From NCBI GenBank assembly GCA_934778125.1, contig CAKVOF010000007.1, positions 1 through 41,666 on the forward strand: a stretch of 41,666 nt of DNA, written 5' to 3'. This DNA is from an uncultured Clostridia bacterium. Lineage in GTDB: Bacteria; Bacillota; Clostridia; Christensenellales; UBA1242. Both the position numbers and the translations under genes were made by a program. Positions 16,801 to 24,491 of the stretch are shown here, piece after piece (the first letter of the stretch is position 1; the number at the start of each line of letters is the position of its first letter). Under the pieces are notes generated by a model that saw nothing but the letters and a program-made list of their open reading frames with translations, did not search any database and had not been told where the DNA came from.

Positions 16801-17354
16801 CAAAACAAGGTATCTACACAATTAAATACACAGCAACCGATTATGAAGGAAATACTTCAACAGTTTCTAAAGAAGTTGCTGTTGGAAATTGCTATCAACC
16901 AACAATTAAATTCGTTGGTGACTACAAAATTCCTGAAAAATTAAACGTTGGAGAATCATTCACACTTTCACTTGACCCAGAATTCGTTATTATTGAAGAC
17001 CAAGATGGCGATGATGAAGAAATAACAAAAACAATAACATTAAAAGGACCAAATGGTAAAACAATTGATTCAATCTCATCTGATTCTTATTCTTGGAAAT
17101 TTGAAGAAACTGGTGAATATCAATTAATTATCACATTAAATGATGGTGTAACTGGTGCTAAAACCTCAACATTTAAAATTAATGTTGCCGAAAAAGAAGT
17201 AAAAGAAAAAACAAAGATTTCAACTGCAGTTGGAACAATTCTTATTATCGTTTCTATTTTAGCTTTAGGTGCTGTTGTTATTTACTTTGTTTTAACTAAT
17301 AAAAAATCAAAATCTAAAAAATCAGTTAAAAAAGTTGATAAAACACAATTGTAA
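13881..17354 (+). CDS. Large membrane-anchored surface protein with bacterial Ig-like repeats
   Basis: A 1157-residue protein. A signal segment (about 13-40) ends near VFAGTG. The exported body consists of repeated beta-sandwich modules whose ends share the pattern Y-T-x-x-D-x-x-G-N. Examples are near residue 525 (AEDKAGNTIQKTF), 780 (YTVTDAGNNITTISY), 879 (YGYDTAGNKSEP) and 988 (YTATDYEGNTSTV). Each is followed by a V-x-D-x-x-x-P inter-domain linker such as VKDTEAPTI and VQDTIDPVL. One transmembrane helix (about 1117-1138) and a basic tail (KKSKSKKSVKKVDK) anchor it, with no LPxTG motif. Such modules usually act as stalks in adhesion or cell-surface structures; no catalytic domain is visible. 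AAGGAG lies about 11 bases before ATG. It is monocistronic, with its own promoter and terminator. Confidence 0.85.
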   Translation: MKGKLKTKSNKNIFVTLLLILAFLITPFTAIVKCVGKVFAGTGSNLTNVNGKTIKLKKFVNKVALGGFYTLPSFTLDGVDKPYSETNKSFYKVVSPIGKDVPIVEKDGKYGFYANLSGVYTLSIISHEDGVVDSTIKNLKINVVDSEIKIAYPENSEFVIPNKVPQGSTLKIPAVEVINPNEIDLTGYSLNVKVKSAKSSTEKSLTLSEDGKYYALELTDSAETGNYEVVFEYSKDSVIVAKESKQFECVSKDKFNKDIKLSFELNSSMPTTAVAGVETTLPTIKVTDSNSHSDDILNAYTKIVIKYYDVENDKYIDVTNQVLKGYKFKANALGNFYVTYQAIIPYSTINSSLKDVVSEVASYTIKDVKDNVDPEIKYVKAYTVENGKITKVGSTDIADSIKEEQLNELLGNEVNTIPSIVVLNKTKTDLTSDQQGLLNDTINGKNIALISLPALFATDNLTEFKDLKLTREVRVPSGSYEALTFAPSRYKSEAGNAKGEYKYFETADYVITSEGTYYFRFTAEDKAGNTIQKTFPVKAISTSTFTSDYSTIKPKITMSELPSSVKSDGSIEFTFTAKDEYDERLNNEVKVVATVNGANKDVDAKFVSTKDNKYIIDVNGFANTLSLGDTFSELKITATSKNDYNTDFSTEERVVKVIDVNDENPATIELTAPSSSFVLQLETKNGITPSTIQSNGLDASNKEVFNQKQTIKLPDFVISDNESGSLTFDLTITDKAGNNVPVVYNYVKDRTIGSGFKYNLTDASFVANYSGVYTLTYTVTDAGNNITTISYAVVVKDTEAPTIVFVDETNLNTTIQLGNTITLPKAGLLDDGEVVKLDGVAYTDVEVSSNGIKYFDFDTYKFTPEETGTFTFTYYGYDTAGNKSEPRKYTITVQDTIDPVLNQSQLNLVSKTVGWDKELESVKVEVPYVSFSDAKYPVDKNGNLITLAEVSVTNAKGEKQELIEVDGRRYFEATKQGIYTIKYTATDYEGNTSTVSKEVAVGNCYQPTIKFVGDYKIPEKLNVGESFTLSLDPEFVIIEDQDGDDEEITKTITLKGPNGKTIDSISSDSYSWKFEETGEYQLIITLNDGVTGAKTSTFKINVAEKEVKEKTKISTAVGTILIIVSILALGAVVIYFVLTNKKSKSKKSVKKVDKTQL

Positions 17355-17380
17355 GAATAAAAATTCTCAGAGATTATTTT

Positions 17381-17416
17381 GAAGTGAACCCCGAAGGGAT
17401 TCACTTCATTTTTTTA
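17381..17416 (+). terminator. Intrinsic terminator of the surface protein gene
   Basis: GAAGTGAA-CCC pairs with GGG-ATTCACTTC around a CGAA-type loop, then ATTTTTTT. Confidence 0.85.
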
Positions 17417-17535
17417 ACTTTCTTATTTGTAAATAAAAATAAACACAAAATAAAAGAAAGATAATGTTTTAAAAATTAAAAACTGCAAAGAATTTTGAAT
17501 ATATAGCAATATTTTTATTTAAAACGCTAAGATAA

Positions 17536-17565
17536 TTGCTAAATTATTGTGTGTTGTGGTAAAAT
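17536..17565 (+). promoter_or_regulatory. Candidate promoter of the tandem small membrane proteins
   Basis: TTGCTA (17536-17541), 18-base spacer, TAAAAT (17560-17565), 45 bases before ATG 17611. Confidence 0.45.
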
Positions 17566-17610
17566 AATTATAGTGCTAAATTAAAAAATATTTTTGTTTA
17601 AGGAATAAGT

Positions 17611-17976
17611 ATGTTAGATAAATTAAGCCAAAGAATAATTACTGTGTTAAACGCAATAAGTGACAATTCATCAACTTATAAAATATTTAGTTTAAGTGAT
17701 ATAATTGCTAAATTAGGTAAAAAATATAAAGTTGATGCGGAAAATATGATCAAAAATCTTGAATATTTAGCTGAACGTGATTATATTGATATAAAATATA
17801 TTGATGAAAAAGATGTGTGTTTGGCTTTATTGTCTAAGGCAAGAATTCACGATGAAGAAGTCAAGCAAGTTAAAAAAGAAAAATTGGCGTATATGAAACT
17901 TGCGGTTATTTCTTCAATCTGTTCTGCTGTTTCAGCATTTTTGGGTGGTGTTTTAGTTTTTTTAATTTTGAAGTAA
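17611..17976 (+). CDS. Small protein: winged-helix-like domain with C-terminal membrane anchor
   Basis: A 121-residue protein of unknown function. Residues 1-~72 read as alpha-helices followed by a short beta pair (LSQRIITVLNAIS, then FSLSDIIAKLGKKYKV, DAENMIKNLEYLAERDYI, DIKYI), the order of a winged-helix domain. A basic linker (EEVKQVKKEKLAYMK) and one C-terminal hydrophobic helix (about 96-120) follow, so it would be a tail-anchored protein facing the cytoplasm. AAGGA precedes ATG by 7 bases. Its stop is 10 bases before the next gene, which has the same architecture, indicating a two-gene operon. Confidence 0.75.
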   Translation: MLDKLSQRIITVLNAISDNSSTYKIFSLSDIIAKLGKKYKVDAENMIKNLEYLAERDYIDIKYIDEKDVCLALLSKARIHDEEVKQVKKEKLAYMKLAVISSICSAVSAFLGGVLVFLILK

Positions 17977-17986
17977 GGTGAAATTT

Positions 17987-18343
17987 ATGTTAAGTAGGCG
18001 TGAAAATAAAATTATGAAAATAATATATGATAAGTGCAGTCAAAAAGGCACTTGTCTTGTTTCGTGCGATGAGTTGATTAACTCAATTTACCCAACGGAA
18101 ATTAATGAAAAGGAAATTCAAGAAATATTAGAAAATTTAGTATTAGAAGAATACATTTCTTTAATCATAACAGAAAAAAATAAAAAGAAAACTTTTTGTA
18201 TCTCGTTAAAAGAAAAAGGTGAAGCTTTTTTGCGTGAAAAACAAAACAAGAAAAAGTCTTGGGTTGTTGCTATAACAAGAACAATTATTTTAGCTTGCAT
18301 ATCATTTGTTGTGGGAATTATTTTGAAAGCTATAATAAAATAG
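17987..18343 (+). CDS. Small protein: winged-helix-like domain with C-terminal membrane anchor (second copy)
   Basis: A 118-residue protein. I start it at ATG 17987 because AAGGTG sits 6 bases upstream; the in-frame GTG at 17978 is part of that site and has none of its own. The N-terminal domain (LSRRENKIMKIIYDKC, a short loop, CDELINSIYPTEINEKEIQEI, LENLVLEEYISLII, TFCISLKEKGEAFL) matches a winged-helix pattern resembling MarR/DUF-type wHTH folds. A Lys-rich linker and one hydrophobic helix (about 92-115) end the protein. Architecture and length match its neighbour, suggesting an old duplication or heteropartner pair. DNA binding is inference only. Confidence 0.75.
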   Translation: MLSRRENKIMKIIYDKCSQKGTCLVSCDELINSIYPTEINEKEIQEILENLVLEEYISLIITEKNKKKTFCISLKEKGEAFLREKQNKKKSWVVAITRTIILACISFVVGIILKAIIK

Positions 18344-18433
18344 CGATAATTGATATGAAAAATGTATTAGTAGTTTAAGTTGTGTTTTATTGTATAAAAT
18401 TAGTAAAGTATTCTTATAGCAAAATAAATTATT

Positions 18434-18447
18434 CGAAAATATGTTCG
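18434..18447 (+). promoter_or_regulatory. LexA-type SOS operator upstream of uvrB
   Basis: CGAAAATATGTTCG differs at one key position from the Gram-positive LexA half-site arrangement CGAAC-N4-GTTCG. It lies 18 bases upstream of the -35 box of the uvrB promoter. UvrB is a classic LexA target in Bacillus, which strengthens the call. Confidence 0.65.
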
Positions 18448-18465
18448 AAAAATTTAAAATAAAAC

Positions 18466-18494
18466 TTGACAATTAGATATATATAAAATATAAT
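18466..18494 (+). promoter_or_regulatory. Consensus sigma-A promoter of uvrBA
   Basis: TTGACA (18466-18471), exactly 17 bases, TATAAT (18489-18494): a full consensus match. Transcription would start at about 18501. Confidence 0.85.
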
Positions 18495-18500
18495 ATATAG

Positions 18501-18530
18501 GTTAAAACATATTAGGTTTTAACTTTTTTT
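18501..18530 (+). terminator. Terminator-like hairpin in the uvrB leader
   Basis: GTTAAAAC (18501-18508) pairs perfectly with GTTTTAAC (18516-18523) and is followed by seven T residues. It lies at the predicted 5' end of the transcript, so it could attenuate, or cap and protect the mRNA. Confidence 0.5.
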
Positions 18531-18576
18531 AATTGTAAATATTTTCTGCAAAAATAAGGAAAAATATATTAAGAAT

Positions 18577-20547
18577 ATGAATGAAGAACAGGTTAAATTC
18601 AATTTAATAAGTAAATATCAACCAACAGGAGACCAGCCTCAAGCAATTGCTTCTATTGTTGAGGGTTTGGAAGATGGCTTGCGTTATCAAACACTGTTGG
18701 GTGTAACTGGTTCTGGTAAAACTTTCACGATGGCAAATATAATTAATAAATTGAACAGGCCTACGTTAGTGATTGCGCATAATAAAACACTTGCAGCGCA
18801 ACTTTGCAATGAGTTTCGTGAGTTTTTCCCTAATAATAGAGTTGAATACTTTGTTAGTTATTATGATTATTATCAACCAGAAGCCTATATTGCATCATCA
18901 GATACTTATATTGAAAAAGATATGAGCATAAATGATGAAATTGATAAATTAAGGCATTCGGCAACTTGTTCATTATTTGAAAGAAGAGATGTTATAGTTG
19001 TTGCAAGTGTCTCTTGTATATATGGATTAGGTGCGCCTGAAAACTACTCAAGTATGTGTATTTCTTTAAGGCCTGGTGATGAAATTGAAAAAAATGCTAT
19101 AATAAAAAAGCTAATAGAATTACAATATCAAAGAAACGAAATTGATTTTAAGCGTGGAACATTTAGAAGTAAAGGCGATGTTTTGGATATAATTCCAGCA
19201 AATAAGAGTGATGTTGGAATTCGTATTGAATTTTTTGGTGATGAAATAGAATCGATTTCTGAAATTGAAGTTTTAACGGGTAAAAAAATTAATACTCTTG
19301 ATCATTTATTTTTGTTGCCAGCAACACACTACGTTGTTGGAAATAAGGACTTAGATGCGATTTTAGATGAAATTAGGCATGATTGTTTAGTTAGGGTAAA
19401 AGAATTTGAAAGTGAAAATAAACTCATCGAAGCTCAAAGAATAAAGGAAAGAGTTTTCTATGATTTAGAAATGATTAAAGAGGTTGGCTATTGCTCAGGG
19501 ATTGAGAACTATTCAAGATATTTTGATGGGAGAACTCCAGGTGAAGCACCATACACTCTTATGGATTATTTTCCAAAAGATATGTTACTGTTTGTTGATG
19601 AAAGCCATATAACTTTGCCACAAATAAGAGGAATGTTTGCTGGGGATTTTGCAAGAAAAAAATCATTGGTTGATTATGGGTTTAGGTTGCCATCGGCATA
19701 TGATAATAGGCCTTTAAATTTTGAAGAATTTGAAAGCAGAATTAATCAAGCTGTTTTTGTTTCCGCCACTCCAGGGCCATTTGAAATGGAGCATTCATCA
19801 AATATAGCTGAACAAATTATAAGACCAACAGGACTTTTAGATCCTCTTGTTGAAATAAGGAAGGTTGATGGACAGATAGATGATTTGATTGGTGAGATAA
19901 ATAATACAATTGAGAATGATGGACGTGTTTTAGTAACAACCTTAACTAAAAAAATGGCTGAAAACTTAACAGACTACCTTGTTGAGCGTGGAATAAAAGT
20001 TAGATATCTTCATAGTGACATCGACACGTTGGAGCGCATAGATATAATAAACGCACTAAGACTTAAAGAATTTGATGTGTTGATTGGAATTAACTTACTA
20101 AGGGAAGGTTTAGATATTCCGGAAGTTAAATTGGTTGCAATTCTTGATGCGGATAAAGAAGGATTCTTAAGAAGTGAGTGGGCATTAATTCAAACTATTG
20201 GAAGGGCTAGTAGAAATAGTGAAAGTAAGGTAATATTGTATGCTAATGTTATCACTAAAAGTATAGATAAAGCAGTTACAGAAACAAACCGCAGAAGGCA
20301 AATTCAAATTGCTTATAATGAAAAATATGGAATAGTTCCAAAAACAATTATTAAACCTATAAAAAATACGCTTGAAATAACCAAAAAGGTTAAATCTAAA
20401 AAACAAAATAGAAATGAAATTAAACAAACCATTGATGAATTAGAGCAAACAATGAAAATGTGTGCAGATAATCTAAATTTCGAAGAAGCTATTAAACTTA
20501 GAGATGAAATTAATAATTTGAAAAAACAGTTGAGTAAAGGGAAATAA
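18577..20547 (+). CDS. uvrB: Excinuclease ABC subunit B
   Basis: Damage-verification helicase of nucleotide excision repair. It receives DNA from UvrA and positions UvrC. It has 656 residues, typical length. Motifs are Walker A GVTGSGKT (42-49), the beta-hairpin region YYDYYQPEAYI with SSDTYIEKD, the DEAD-like FVDESH, SATPGPFEME, RPTGLLDPLVEIR, HSDIDTLER, the helicase motif GINLLREGLDIPEV, QTIGRASRN and a C-terminal UVR motif (NFEEAIKLRDEINNLKKQL). AAGGA (18556-18560) is 16 bases from this ATG, which is long. An ATT at 18568 in frame would be 7 bases away, but the family N-terminus fits the ATG. It is followed after 29 bases by uvrA, with a shared SOS-type promoter. Confidence 0.97.
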   Translation: MNEEQVKFNLISKYQPTGDQPQAIASIVEGLEDGLRYQTLLGVTGSGKTFTMANIINKLNRPTLVIAHNKTLAAQLCNEFREFFPNNRVEYFVSYYDYYQPEAYIASSDTYIEKDMSINDEIDKLRHSATCSLFERRDVIVVASVSCIYGLGAPENYSSMCISLRPGDEIEKNAIIKKLIELQYQRNEIDFKRGTFRSKGDVLDIIPANKSDVGIRIEFFGDEIESISEIEVLTGKKINTLDHLFLLPATHYVVGNKDLDAILDEIRHDCLVRVKEFESENKLIEAQRIKERVFYDLEMIKEVGYCSGIENYSRYFDGRTPGEAPYTLMDYFPKDMLLFVDESHITLPQIRGMFAGDFARKKSLVDYGFRLPSAYDNRPLNFEEFESRINQAVFVSATPGPFEMEHSSNIAEQIIRPTGLLDPLVEIRKVDGQIDDLIGEINNTIENDGRVLVTTLTKKMAENLTDYLVERGIKVRYLHSDIDTLERIDIINALRLKEFDVLIGINLLREGLDIPEVKLVAILDADKEGFLRSEWALIQTIGRASRNSESKVILYANVITKSIDKAVTETNRRRQIQIAYNEKYGIVPKTIIKPIKNTLEITKKVKSKKQNRNEIKQTIDELEQTMKMCADNLNFEEAIKLRDEINNLKKQLSKGK

Positions 20548-20576
20548 TTTTCTCTACGACTTGAAAGGAAATAAAT

Positions 20577-23384
20577 ATGTTAGAAAATATCGTTATTAAA
20601 GGTGCACGAGAGAATAATTTAAAGAATATTTCGCTAACAATTCCTAGGAATAAACTGGTTGTTTTAACTGGTGTTAGTGGAAGTGGGAAAAGCACGCTTG
20701 CTTTCGACACTATCTTTGCCGAGGGGCAAAGGAGATATATGGAAAGCTTAAGCAGTTATGCTAGAATGTTTTTAGGTCAAATGAGTAAACCAGATGTTGA
20801 TAGCATTGATGGGCTATCGCCAGCTATAGCAATTGATCAAAAAACAACATCAAACAACCCTAGAAGCACAGTTGGGACTGTTACTGAAATATACGATTAT
20901 TTAAGGTTACTTTTTGCTCATATTGGTATACCTTATTGTCCAAATTGCAACAAAGAGATATCAACGCAAACAGTTGATTCTATTATAGATAGAATAATGG
21001 AAATTGAGCCAAGTACTAAAATAGTTATTTTAGCACCTGTTTTTTCAGGTAAAAAAGGCACGTTTAACAAAGAAATACGCGAGTATATGAAAGATGGTTT
21101 TGCGAGAGCGGAAATTGATGGTGAAATTATTGATTTAACTGATGATATATCATTAGAAAAAAACATAAAACACGATATTAGTATTGTTGTTGATAGACTA
21201 ATTATTAAAGATGGTATAGAGCGTAGATTAACTGAAAGTGTTGAAACAGCTTTGAAATTAACAAATGGGGTTGTTGTTGTGAGCACTAAAGATGGTAAAT
21301 CGCTTTATAGCACTAACCATGCTTGTGCAACATGTGGCTATTCTCTAGGTGAAATTAGCCCAAGAATTTTCAGTTTTAATAGTCCATATGGAGCATGTCC
21401 TGAATGCTCTGGCCTAGGCTTTAAACAAATTTATGATGTTAATAAAATAGTAAAATCTCCTAAATTAAGTTTACTTGAAGGTGCTATTTCTTGTATGGGT
21501 TGGTCTTGTGATAGTATGATGGCAAAAGCTTTTTATACTGCTGTTACTGATCATTTTGGTGAAGATATTAATTTACCATACGAAAAATTATCAAGTAAAT
21601 GCAAAGATATGATAATGTATGGAACTAAGGGGGAAAAAATTAAAGCATTTCTGCCTTGGCTGGGTGGCGAAAAAATGGCTCAATTTGAAGGGGTTATTCC
21701 TAATTTGGAGCGAAAAGCAAAAGAAACAACGAGTGAGTTTATGAAACAAGAGTATGCAAAATACTTGATGGAAAAGGAGTGCCCAGTTTGCCATGGTGAT
21801 AGATTAAATCAAAACGCATTAAATGTTAAAATAAATAGAAAAAACATAATTAATGTTTGTGATTTGTCCGTTGATGATTGCTATGATTTTTTTGAAAATT
21901 TGAAATTGTCAAAATCTAAAGATATTATTGCTGAACCAATTTTGAAAGAAATTAAAGCAAGATTATCTTTTTTGAGAAACGTTGGTTTGGGCTATTTAAC
22001 TTTATCGCGAAAAGCTGGTACTTTAAGTGGGGGTGAAGCGCAAAGAATAAGGTTAGCAACTCAAATTGGAAGTGGATTAACGGGGGTTATTTATATTCTA
22101 GATGAGCCGAGTATTGGTTTGCATCAAAGAGATAATGATAAGTTAATTAAAACGCTTTTAAATTTAAGAGATTTGGGTAACACGGTTTTAGTTGTTGAAC
22201 ACGATTTAGATACGATGAAAGCTTCTGATTATATTTTGGATATTGGGCCACTTGCTGGTGTACATGGTGGGCAAGTTATGGCTGAAGGAACGCCACAAGA
22301 AATTATGCATAATCCAAATAGTTTGACTGGAAAATACTTAAGTGGGGAGTTTGAAATTTCATTACCAAATAAAAGAAGGGAAATTGGTGATGAATATTTA
22401 TGCATTCATGGTGCAAAGCAAAATAATTTAAAAAATATAGATGTTAAGATACCGTTAAAAGTGATAACGGCAATTACAGGTGTTAGTGGAAGTGGGAAAA
22501 GTAGTTTAATCAATGAAATTTTATACCCAGCAGTTTATAATAAAGTGAATAATAGCAACTTGCCTGAGGGGAACTATAAGAAGATTGATGGGCTAGAGTA
22601 TATCGATAAAGTAATCAATATTGACCAAAGTCCGATTGGTAAAACACCAAGAAGTAATCCTGCCACTTATTGTGGTGTTTTTAATGATATTCGTGATTTG
22701 TTTGCCAAAACACCAGATGCTAAAGAGCGTGGTTATAATAGTGGCAGATTTAGTTTTAATGTTGCTGGTGGTAGGTGTGAATGCTGTGGTGGGGCTGGTA
22801 TTAAAAAGATAGAAATGTTCTTTTTGCCTGATGTTTATGTTCCATGTGATTGTTGCGGTTCAAAGCGATATAATAGAGAAACTTTGGAAGTTAAGTATAA
22901 GGGTAAGAATATTTATGATGTGCTCGAAATGACTTTTGAAGAAGCTAATGAATTTTTCGAAAATGTGCCTAAAATAAAGAATAAAATGCAAACGATGGTT
23001 GATGTTGGATTAGGCTATATTAAGTTAGGTCAACCTGCAACAGAACTTAGCGGTGGTGAGGCTCAGAGGGTTAAACTTGCAACCGAGTTGAGTAAGCGTG
23101 CAACTGGTAAATCTTTATATATTTTAGATGAGCCAACAACGGGTCTGCATTTATATGATGTTGAAAAGTTAAACAAAATATTGTTTAGGTTGGTGGATAA
23201 TGGAAATTCTATAGTGATTATTGAACACAATCTTGATGTTATAAAGTGTGCTGATTATATTATTGATTTAGGAATGGAAGGTGGCTCTGGTGGGGGAACT
23301 GTAATAGCCGAAGGTACGCCTGAAGATTTAGTTAAAAATGGTGTGGGTTACACAGCAAAATATTTAAAAGACTACTTAAAGTGA
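20577..23384 (+). CDS. uvrA: Excinuclease ABC subunit A
   Basis: DNA-damage recognition ATPase of nucleotide excision repair that loads UvrB. It has 935 residues, standard length. The two ABC modules are intact: Walker A GVSGSGKST (32-40) and a second GVSGSGKSS (about 639-647), with signatures TLSGGEAQRIRLA and ELSGGEAQRVKLA and Walker B segments YILDEPSIGLHQ and YILDEPTTGLH. Zinc-binding cysteine pairs include CPNC, CATC with CPEC, CPVC, and CECC with CDCC. GAAAGGA precedes ATG by 7 bases. It is the second gene of the uvrBA operon. The 306 bases that follow hold only AT-rich spacer and one hairpin. Confidence 0.98.
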   Translation: MLENIVIKGARENNLKNISLTIPRNKLVVLTGVSGSGKSTLAFDTIFAEGQRRYMESLSSYARMFLGQMSKPDVDSIDGLSPAIAIDQKTTSNNPRSTVGTVTEIYDYLRLLFAHIGIPYCPNCNKEISTQTVDSIIDRIMEIEPSTKIVILAPVFSGKKGTFNKEIREYMKDGFARAEIDGEIIDLTDDISLEKNIKHDISIVVDRLIIKDGIERRLTESVETALKLTNGVVVVSTKDGKSLYSTNHACATCGYSLGEISPRIFSFNSPYGACPECSGLGFKQIYDVNKIVKSPKLSLLEGAISCMGWSCDSMMAKAFYTAVTDHFGEDINLPYEKLSSKCKDMIMYGTKGEKIKAFLPWLGGEKMAQFEGVIPNLERKAKETTSEFMKQEYAKYLMEKECPVCHGDRLNQNALNVKINRKNIINVCDLSVDDCYDFFENLKLSKSKDIIAEPILKEIKARLSFLRNVGLGYLTLSRKAGTLSGGEAQRIRLATQIGSGLTGVIYILDEPSIGLHQRDNDKLIKTLLNLRDLGNTVLVVEHDLDTMKASDYILDIGPLAGVHGGQVMAEGTPQEIMHNPNSLTGKYLSGEFEISLPNKRREIGDEYLCIHGAKQNNLKNIDVKIPLKVITAITGVSGSGKSSLINEILYPAVYNKVNNSNLPEGNYKKIDGLEYIDKVINIDQSPIGKTPRSNPATYCGVFNDIRDLFAKTPDAKERGYNSGRFSFNVAGGRCECCGGAGIKKIEMFFLPDVYVPCDCCGSKRYNRETLEVKYKGKNIYDVLEMTFEEANEFFENVPKIKNKMQTMVDVGLGYIKLGQPATELSGGEAQRVKLATELSKRATGKSLYILDEPTTGLHLYDVEKLNKILFRLVDNGNSIVIIEHNLDVIKCADYIIDLGMEGGSGGGTVIAEGTPEDLVKNGVGYTAKYLKDYLK

Positions 23385-23607
23385 CGTGTTTTGCTTTTAT
23401 AATTATACACATTTATGAATAAATATAATTAATATGGTGAATTGTTTGAATATAAAAATTCATAATTTAGCATAAAAATACAATTATAAATAATGAGTAA
23501 TTTTAATTTTAAACTATATTTTTTCGTAATAGTTATATACCATTTTTTATTAATTAATACAGGTTATATAACTACCTTATTATGAATAATTATTAACGAA
23601 AACAAAT

Positions 23608-23642
23608 AAAAATACAATATTAAATATAGTATTGTATTTTTT
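23608..23642 (+). terminator. Hairpin with T tract upstream of 23691
   Basis: AAAAATACAAT pairs with ATTGTATTTTT around a 12-base loop. It is 220 bases past uvrA and 50 bases before the next ATG, so it could end the uvrBA transcript or regulate the next gene. The rest of 23385-23690 shows nothing else I can support. Confidence 0.5.
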
Positions 23643-23690
23643 CATGTATTATGATATTATATTATAGATTAAATTAAATGGGTGGAAAAT

Positions 23691-24410
23691 ATGGTTAGTA
23701 AAAAAGAAAAAGAGTTAGAATATCAATCAATTGTTAATGTTGCCAAATCTAACATGAATGAAAATGATGATGTTTATGGTAAATATTTAAATAATCATGA
23801 GAAAAACGAAGTTATTAAAGCTTCTTCTGCAAATGCAATGTTTCAAATTGACAAAATAGAAAGTGATGTAAAGAAAAGTAGTCTTTTAAAAAAATCATTC
23901 ATTTTAGGTGCAATTGGTGTATTACCAAGAATAAGTAATTATGTATTTGACTTGGTAAATTTACAACCAATTTTTAATTCTGAGACAGCTAATCAATACC
24001 TTGGAACTATAGCTCTTAGTGGCTTAGTTGCTGTTTCTGGACTAATGGCTTATGAATGTGCTAAAACGATTAAGGCTTTAAATGGGATTGATTTAACAAA
24101 TCAAGAATTATCTGATTATATGAGTAGAGTTAGTGCAAGGATTGATTTGGTAAAGAGGTTTGATGAAAACGCGAAGAATAATTGTTTGAGTGGTAAAAAT
24201 CAAGATGCAGTTTCTGAGTTGGAGCCATTGGAAAAAGTTGCAATTGCTTCTGCAGAGTTAAGAGATGAAATTAAAGATGAGAACTTGCTTTTGGATATTG
24301 CTGAAGATAGTTGTGTTTGCAAATTTTCATGTGATCTTGAGGGTAATGTAATAAATATGCCTAATGAAGATATAGGTTCTCTAGATGATAATGAATATTA
24401 TAATTTTTAG
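23691..24410 (+). CDS. Two-helix membrane protein of unknown function
   Basis: A 239-residue protein. Start ATG 23691 is chosen over the in-frame GTG at 23682 because GGGTGG lies about 6 bases upstream and the GTG falls inside that site. A charged N-terminal region (about 1-62) precedes two hydrophobic segments (about 66-84 and 100-120, the latter LGTIALSGLVAVSGLMAYEC) separated by a ~15-residue loop. A helical charged region and an acidic, Cys-containing tail (SCVCKFSCDLEG, ending DNEYYNF) follow. It is 81 bases before another gene with the same TM-loop-TM-charged-tail plan. No known domain is recognised. Confidence 0.7.
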   Translation: MVSKKEKELEYQSIVNVAKSNMNENDDVYGKYLNNHEKNEVIKASSANAMFQIDKIESDVKKSSLLKKSFILGAIGVLPRISNYVFDLVNLQPIFNSETANQYLGTIALSGLVAVSGLMAYECAKTIKALNGIDLTNQELSDYMSRVSARIDLVKRFDENAKNNCLSGKNQDAVSELEPLEKVAIASAELRDEIKDENLLLDIAEDSCVCKFSCDLEGNVINMPNEDIGSLDDNEYYNF

Positions 24411-24491
24411 TTGTTGCATTCGTTTTTGATTGCTTAATATTAGGTAGATAAAATATGCCTAATATTTAAATGTATATTTTGGAGGTGAGAT

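Noticed and set aside
20933..21286. A 117-codon minus-strand open frame
   Set aside because: Antisense shadow of uvrA, with low-complexity Ser/Ile/Leu composition and no start signal.
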